Positions 59,588 through 64,000 of a stretch of 64,000 nt of DNA are shown in pieces. The stretch's first letter is position 1, and the number at the start of each line of letters is the position of its first letter. The notes under the pieces were generated by a model. The model searched no databases, was not told the DNA's origin, and saw only the letters and a list, made by a program, of their open reading frames with translations. Source of the stretch: Paenibacillaceae bacterium (GTDB lineage Bacteria > Bacillota > Clostridia > Lachnospirales > Lachnospiraceae); the NCBI GenBank assembly GCA_015057715.1, contig SVDS01000001.1, positions 79,174 through 143,173 of the forward strand, given 5' to 3'. Made by a program: the position numbers and the translations under genes.

Positions 59588-61373
59588 ATATTGCTCTGGT
59601 CTGCTCTTTCAGCCAGATAGCTTCTTCCTCTGTCAGATGAGGAGCTACCGCATCATAAACTTTTTTGTGATAATCATTTAAAAGTGTTTTATCCCGTTCT
59701 GTCATCAGTGACGGATCTAACGCCTCTAAATCAATAGGCACCATAGTCAGAGGTTCAAATTCCATAAACTGACCATATTCATTCAATTCCGCTTTTTTAC
59801 ATACAATCATGTTTTCGGTTCTTACTCCGTGGCTTCCCTCAATATAAACTCCAGGTTCATCGGAAGTGATCATTCCTTCTTCCAGAACACAGTTATCCTG
59901 ACGCTCGGCAACCATACGCCAGCGGAAACCATTGGGACGTTCATGAACATTGAGAAGATATCCAACTCCATGCCCTGTACCGTGATCAAAGTTAATTCCA
60001 CGGCTCCAGAATGGTTCTCTGGCAACATAGTCAAGTGTCAGCCCTCTGCAGCCATACAGGAACTTTACAGCAGCCAGACGGAGCATGCTGATGACTGTTA
60101 GTGTAAAATGCTCCCGTTCCTCATCGGTAAGGGGGCCTACCGCAATGGTTCTTGTCACGTCAGTGGTTCCCTCATAATACTGACCGCCGGAATCTACCAG
60201 GTAAAGTCCTCTTGGTTCAATGGCAGCATTGCTTTCTGAGGTTGCCTTATAATGACACATGGCGGCATTGGATCCATAAGCTGAGATGGTGTCAAAGCTG
60301 ATTCCTAAATTACCTTCCTGCTCAGAACGGAGCTTATCTAAGTATTCCTGAGCACTGATCTCGGTGATCTCCTGTTTACCTACATTGTGCTTCAGCCAGT
60401 AAATAAATTTCACCATGGCTGTTCCGTCTTTTATATGACCCTTTTTCATATTTTCCACTTCAACAGGGTTTTTAATTGCCTTTGCCAGTACAGAAGGGTT
60501 CATACGGTCAATGATCCGGTTAGAAGAATCAATCCCTTTTACAATGGCGTAATTCGTTCTTCCTGTCTCAAGGAGAATTCTCTGATCTCTTAACTGGCTG
60601 ACAGAAGCATAGATATCATTATAAGGGCGCACCGTTACAGAAAGATCTTTTAAATAAGCCTTTACCTGGTCATTTAAGGTTTCTTCATTTATAAACAGGT
60701 AAAAACGCTCCATTGTCACCATTGCATAGGAAAGAACAACCGGATTGCAGCTTACGTCATTTCCCCTGATATTCAAAAGCCATACGATATCATCAAGTGA
60801 GGTGAGAATATGAGCAGTTGCTTTCTCTTTTTTCATTTCTTCTCTTAAATCACAGATTTTTTCAGCTGCTGATTTACCGGCAAACTTCTCTTCAAGAATC
60901 CAGACCGGCTCTTTTGACAATTGGGGACGCTGCTTCCAGATCTGGTCCACAAGATCCTCTTCATATGCCAGAGTCACATGTTTATCTGCCAGCTTTTCTT
61001 CAAAATCCAGTCCCTGACGGCAATTTACAACCCGTCCGTCAAAGCCCAGTTTTCCGCCTTCTGGAAGTACTGCTTCTAAATATTCCAGAATTTCAGGAAC
61101 TCCTGGATTTCCCATCTTTCTCAGTTCTACTCCAGTGCCGGAAAGCTGCTTTCCTGCCTGAACAAAATATCTGCCGTCTGTCCACAGACCTGCTTCATCT
61201 TTTGTGATTACGGCAGTTCCTGCGGAACCGGTAAAGCCTGTCATAAATTCTCTGGCTTTAAAATATTCTCCTACATATTCTGATTCATGAAAATCAGAGG
61301 TGGGAATCATATAAGCGTCCATATGGCGCTCTGCCATTAAGTCTCTTAACTGTTGCAGTCTTTCACTTATCAT
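59586..61373 (-). CDS. Aminopeptidase P family metallopeptidase (M24B)
   Basis: The 595-residue product has two creatinase-type N-terminal domains and a C-terminal M24 peptidase fold: YLVDSGGQYYEGTTDVTRTI (metal aspartates), NFDHGTGHGVGYLLNVHE (histidine) and TSDEPGVYIEG, RTENMIVC (glutamates). It removes N-terminal residues before proline in peptides. The length (about 600) is of the longer AMPP2-type. The ATG overlaps the stop of the lipoamide dehydrogenase gene by four bases. Confidence 0.92.
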   Translation of the reverse strand: MISERLQQLRDLMAERHMDAYMIPTSDFHESEYVGEYFKAREFMTGFTGSAGTAVITKDEAGLWTDGRYFVQAGKQLSGTGVELRKMGNPGVPEILEYLEAVLPEGGKLGFDGRVVNCRQGLDFEEKLADKHVTLAYEEDLVDQIWKQRPQLSKEPVWILEEKFAGKSAAEKICDLREEMKKEKATAHILTSLDDIVWLLNIRGNDVSCNPVVLSYAMVTMERFYLFINEETLNDQVKAYLKDLSVTVRPYNDIYASVSQLRDQRILLETGRTNYAIVKGIDSSNRIIDRMNPSVLAKAIKNPVEVENMKKGHIKDGTAMVKFIYWLKHNVGKQEITEISAQEYLDKLRSEQEGNLGISFDTISAYGSNAAMCHYKATSESNAAIEPRGLYLVDSGGQYYEGTTDVTRTIAVGPLTDEEREHFTLTVISMLRLAAVKFLYGCRGLTLDYVAREPFWSRGINFDHGTGHGVGYLLNVHERPNGFRWRMVAERQDNCVLEEGMITSDEPGVYIEGSHGVRTENMIVCKKAELNEYGQFMEFEPLTMVPIDLEALDPSLMTERDKTLLNDYHKKVYDAVAPHLTEEEAIWLKEQTRAI

Positions 61374-62803
61374 TGCTTTGCTTCTCCTTTGGTTTCAAAA
61401 TAGTTTTCTATTGCCTCCGTAATGCCCTCGCTGTATGTGGGGTGGGCGCGCATGGCCAGCCGGAGCTGTTTGGCCGTTAACCCGTTTGCAATTGCGGTTG
61501 CCATCTCACTAATCATATCCGTTGCTCTGGGACAGACAATCTGGGCTCCCACCAGAGTTCCGGAGTATTCCTCAAATACCAGATGAATAAATCCGTTCTG
61601 CCTGCTGGTAATAATGGATTTTCCATTGGAACGCATGGAATAACGGCCACAGCGCACATTCATATTGTTTGCAATGGCCAATTCTCTGGTAATTCCCACC
61701 GATGCAATCTCAGGCTCTGTATAGATGCAGCTGGGAACCACCGGCAGTTTCACAAACATTCCGTTTGGTACAACGCTAAGGCGGATGGTATGTTCTATCC
61801 CCGCAATCTTTTCCACTACATAGGTTCCCTGTGCAGCAGCAACGTGAGCCAGCAAAATATCTGATGCCACATCTCCGATGGCATAAATTCCGGGCTCACT
61901 GGTCTGAAATTCTGAATTTACTTTTAAGCGACCATTCTCCATATCTAAGCTTACATCTTCTCCCAGAAGTTCGTCTATGCACGGAATCCGTCCTGCTGCA
62001 ATCAATATCTGACTGGTACGAATGATCTGTTCCTGCCCGTTCATTTCAAAGACACAGGCAAGTCCGTGTTCTTCCTCTTCTTTAATTTCCTTAATATTCA
62101 CCAGGCAGTGAACTGTAATTCCTCTCTGCTTCAGCTCTTCTTCCAGTGCCTGTGACACTTCTAAATCCATGGGACCCAAAAGATGGTCTTTCTGTTCAAG
62201 AATTGTTACATTGGAACAAAGCGCGCTGAAAATGGTGGCAAACTCCACTCCGATCACACCTCCCCCAATCACCAGAAGGCGGTCATAATTCCAGGTATCT
62301 GAAGCAAGCAGCCTCTCACTGGTTAACACTCCCGGCAAATCCACTCCTTTGATATTGGGTATGGCACATTTTGCTCCTGTGGCTATTATGAGATGATCTG
62401 CAGAATAAAAATCTTTTCCTTCCGGACCACTCACTTCCACCGTTTTATTTCTACGTATCACAGCCGTACCGGTGATAACAGTAATATTCTCCGCTTCAAT
62501 TAAATCTGTAATGCCTTTTCGGTATGATTTCACCGAGTTTTTTTTGTAATGCTGCATCTTCTTAAAATCAAAGGAGATAAAATCTGTGGATACGCCAAAC
62601 TCATCGCAGTTTTGAAGCTCTTTAAATTTACTGGCGGCATGGAGCAGTGATTTAGTTGGAATACACCCTTTGTTCACACAGGTTCCTCCAAGCTTTTCTT
62701 TTTCCACAATGGCCGTCTTTAACCCCAAAGAAGCAGCCTTTAATGCGGCAGTATAACCGCCAGGCCCTCCTCCAATGATAATGATGTCATAATGTATTGC
62801 CAT
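61370..62803 (-). CDS. lpdA: Dihydrolipoyl dehydrogenase
   Basis: The 477-residue product has the FAD-binding IIIGGGPGGYTAALKAASLG, the redox disulfide GGTCVNKGCIPTKSLLHAAS, an NAD-binding VIGGGVIGVEFATI and the C-terminal catalytic HPTYSEGITEAI (His-Glu). It oxidises dihydrolipoamide in 2-oxoacid or glycine-cleavage complexes. No complex partner genes are seen in the window. It overlaps the aminopeptidase P gene and lies eight bases from the phosphatase gene. Confidence 0.92.
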   Translation of the reverse strand: MAIHYDIIIIGGGPGGYTAALKAASLGLKTAIVEKEKLGGTCVNKGCIPTKSLLHAASKFKELQNCDEFGVSTDFISFDFKKMQHYKKNSVKSYRKGITDLIEAENITVITGTAVIRRNKTVEVSGPEGKDFYSADHLIIATGAKCAIPNIKGVDLPGVLTSERLLASDTWNYDRLLVIGGGVIGVEFATIFSALCSNVTILEQKDHLLGPMDLEVSQALEEELKQRGITVHCLVNIKEIKEEEEHGLACVFEMNGQEQIIRTSQILIAAGRIPCIDELLGEDVSLDMENGRLKVNSEFQTSEPGIYAIGDVASDILLAHVAAAQGTYVVEKIAGIEHTIRLSVVPNGMFVKLPVVPSCIYTEPEIASVGITRELAIANNMNVRCGRYSMRSNGKSIITSRQNGFIHLVFEEYSGTLVGAQIVCPRATDMISEMATAIANGLTAKQLRLAMRAHPTYSEGITEAIENYFETKGEAKQ

Positions 62804-62811
62804 GAAACCTC

Positions 62812-63597
62812 CTACTGCCGGATCAGTCCAAAATGAAGGCAGGCGTTCTTAATTCCATCCTGATCGATGGCATCTGTAATATAATCTGCTGCCCGCTTCA
62901 GCTCATCCATCGCATTGCCCATGGCAATTCCAATTCCCGCAGCCTTCACAATATCATAATCATTCATGCTGTCCCCAAATGCAATCGTCTGGGAAAGAGG
63001 AATCTTATAAAAGTCACAAAGTCTGGCAAGCCCCACTGCCTTAGATGCCTTTCGCTCAACTACATCTGCACCTTTCTTGTCCGCAAACATATGAACGTGG
63101 ATCTCCGGGAACTCCTCTTCCATGGTTCTTGCACCAGCTTCGTCTCCGATATATGCCATGGTTCTTACATCAAGTTGTACCAGCTTGTCGGCATCTGCAA
63201 AATTTCTTCTGCATTCTCCCCACAGCTTCCTGTCATGTTCTGCAACTGTCTCCGGGTTTACATAATAATCATATTCCCCTACCGTGGTGCCTACACTGTA
63301 AGGTGTAGTCTTTGCATAGGACAGAATCTGCTTTAAAAGATTTTTATCAAAGAAATGTTCATATATTACAGTCTCTCCTACAGTGACCTTGGTTCCATTG
63401 AGGTGAATAATTGCATCCGGCCGAATCTGATCCCTTATTGCAGTACTGAATATGGAATCCATGTCTCTTCCAGTTGCCACCACTATGGTATAATTCTCCC
63501 TCAGTTTCTCGATTGTCTCCATCGCACTTGCCGGAATCGACCAGTCTTTATGATCAAGCAGCGTCATATCTATATCAAAGCTTACGATTGGTTTCAT
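62812..63597 (-). CDS. Cof-type HAD phosphatase
   Basis: The 261-residue product has the HAD motifs: FDIDMTLLDHKDWSIP with the nucleophile Asp and Dx(D/T), VVATGRDM (motif II), KASKAVGLARLCDF with the conserved lysine, and FGDSMNDYDIVKAAG (motif IV). Cof-type enzymes dephosphorylate small sugar or cofactor phosphates; the substrate is not known. The first Asp of the DxD motif is present. It is probably first gene of the operon with lpdA and the peptidase. Confidence 0.9.
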   Translation of the reverse strand: MKPIVSFDIDMTLLDHKDWSIPASAMETIEKLRENYTIVVATGRDMDSIFSTAIRDQIRPDAIIHLNGTKVTVGETVIYEHFFDKNLLKQILSYAKTTPYSVGTTVGEYDYYVNPETVAEHDRKLWGECRRNFADADKLVQLDVRTMAYIGDEAGARTMEEEFPEIHVHMFADKKGADVVERKASKAVGLARLCDFYKIPLSQTIAFGDSMNDYDIVKAAGIGIAMGNAMDELKRAADYITDAIDQDGIKNACLHFGLIRQ

Positions 63598-63678
63598 CTA
63601 TTTTCACCTTTTTTTCTTCCTGATTAGTCTTGTCTATTCCATCATATATTAAATTTTGAAATATTTCAACAAATATAC

Positions 63679-63707
63679 TTTACCAATTGGAAATTTTCTG
63701 CTATAAT
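63679..63707 (+). promoter_or_regulatory. Promoter of the tRNA-Pro gene
   Basis: TTTACC, a 17-base spacer and perfect TATAAT, 17 bases before the tRNA start. Confidence 0.7.
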
Positions 63708-63724
63708 GTCTGAGTGTCAGGAAA

Positions 63725-63798
63725 CGGAGTATGGCGTAGCTTGGTAGCGCGCTCGGCTGGGGGCCGAGAGGTCGCAGGTTCAAATCCTGTTACTCCGA
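63725..63798 (+). tRNA. tRNA-Pro(GGG)
   Basis: Full cloverleaf: acceptor CGGAGTA/TACTCCG plus discriminator A, anticodon arm CTCGG-CTGGGGG-CCGAG with anticodon GGG, and T arm with GGTTCAAATCC. No CCA is encoded. Confidence 0.95.
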
Positions 63799-63817
63799 TT
63801 GACGATGTAATTATAGT

Positions 63818-63854
63818 ACCGGATTTCCCATGAGATAGGAAACCGGTGCTTTTG
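63818..63854 (+). terminator. Terminator after tRNA-Pro
   Basis: ACCGG and CCGGT pair, with an inner TTTCC/GGAAA stem, followed by a short T-rich GCTTTTGG stretch. Confidence 0.5.
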
Positions 63855-63872
63855 GTTTACCGATAAATGTAT

Positions 63873-63945
63873 GGAGACATAGCTCAGCTGGGAGAGCATT
63901 TGCTTGACGTGTAAAGGGTCGCAGGTTCGAATCCTGTTGTCTCCA
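63873..63945 (+). tRNA. tRNA-Val(GAC)
   Basis: Full cloverleaf: acceptor GGAGACA/TGTCTCC plus discriminator A, D arm with AGCTCAGCTGGGAGAG, anticodon arm TTTGC-TTGACGT-GTAAA (one G-U pair) with anticodon GAC. No CCA is encoded. Confidence 0.94.
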
Positions 63946-63954
63946 TTAATTTTG

Positions 63955-63998
63955 AACCCTGGTAAATACAAGGATTCCTTGTGTTTACCAGGGTTTTT
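63955..63998 (+). terminator. Strong terminator after tRNA-Val
   Basis: AACCCTGGTAAA pairs perfectly with TTTACCAGGGTT, with an inner ACAAGGA/TCCTTGT stem, followed by TTTTT at the window end. Confidence 0.85.
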
Positions 63999-64000
63999 GT

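Overview
The window looks like a low-to-moderate GC Firmicutes chromosome, most likely an anaerobic gut clostridium of the Lachnospiraceae type. The evidence is strong AGGAGG-type ribosome binding sites, clostridial housekeeping genes at the right end, and the families in the mobile part (DUF3852, DUF4320, DUF5688, DUF6103, DUF6133 and DUF6550 types), which I know mainly from clostridial conjugative elements. This assignment is inference; no species can be named from the sequence alone.

Layout. 1-4.2 kb: AT-rich left flank with a small radical SAM protein, a MATE exporter, a broken azoreductase-like gene, a broken IS256-family transposase and a nitroreductase. About 4.8-52.5 kb: a large conjugative element, nearly all on the minus strand. 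It encodes a Gram-positive type IV secretion system (VirD4, VirB4, VirB6, a PrgI/VirB3-like protein, a VirB2-like pilin and a VirB1-like NlpC/P60 peptidase), a MobP-type relaxase fused to Sel1 repeats with a probable oriT, a Toprim primase, a ParM/ParR-like partition pair, two orphan DNA methyltransferases, a glutamylcyclotransferase-amidoligase pair and two AbiE toxin-antitoxin cassettes. Plus-strand cargo (a GNAT protein, an SF0329-family protein, a cupin regulator) sits between transfer genes, together with a LysE exporter. 52.7-55.2 kb: two nuclease-like genes (DUF6998-like and DUF3883) and a small hypothetical, possibly a defence patch. 55.2-64 kb: chromosomal flank with a degenerate tRNA-Ala, RlmD, ProX, a GGDEF protein, a small XRE regulator, aminopeptidase P, a dihydrolipoyl dehydrogenase, a Cof-type phosphatase, tRNA-Pro and tRNA-Val.

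The most interesting part is 31.3-48.4 kb. Here the element carries what looks like a whole Tad-type pilus machine: CpaB, a TadZ/CpaE-like ATPase, the TadA/CpaF motor, TadB, TadC, a prepilin peptidase, a DUF6133 pilin candidate and two TadE/F-like pseudopilins. Beside it lie a large SLH-anchored repeat adhesin and a secreted 565-residue protein. So one mobile unit appears to combine a conjugation channel with a second, pilus-type surface apparatus. A group II intron with its own reverse transcriptase interrupts the last codons of the adhesin gene, and removing it restores a 16-residue C-terminus that stops just before the next gene.

No integrase or other element recombinase is visible, so how the element entered, and its exact ends, remain open.
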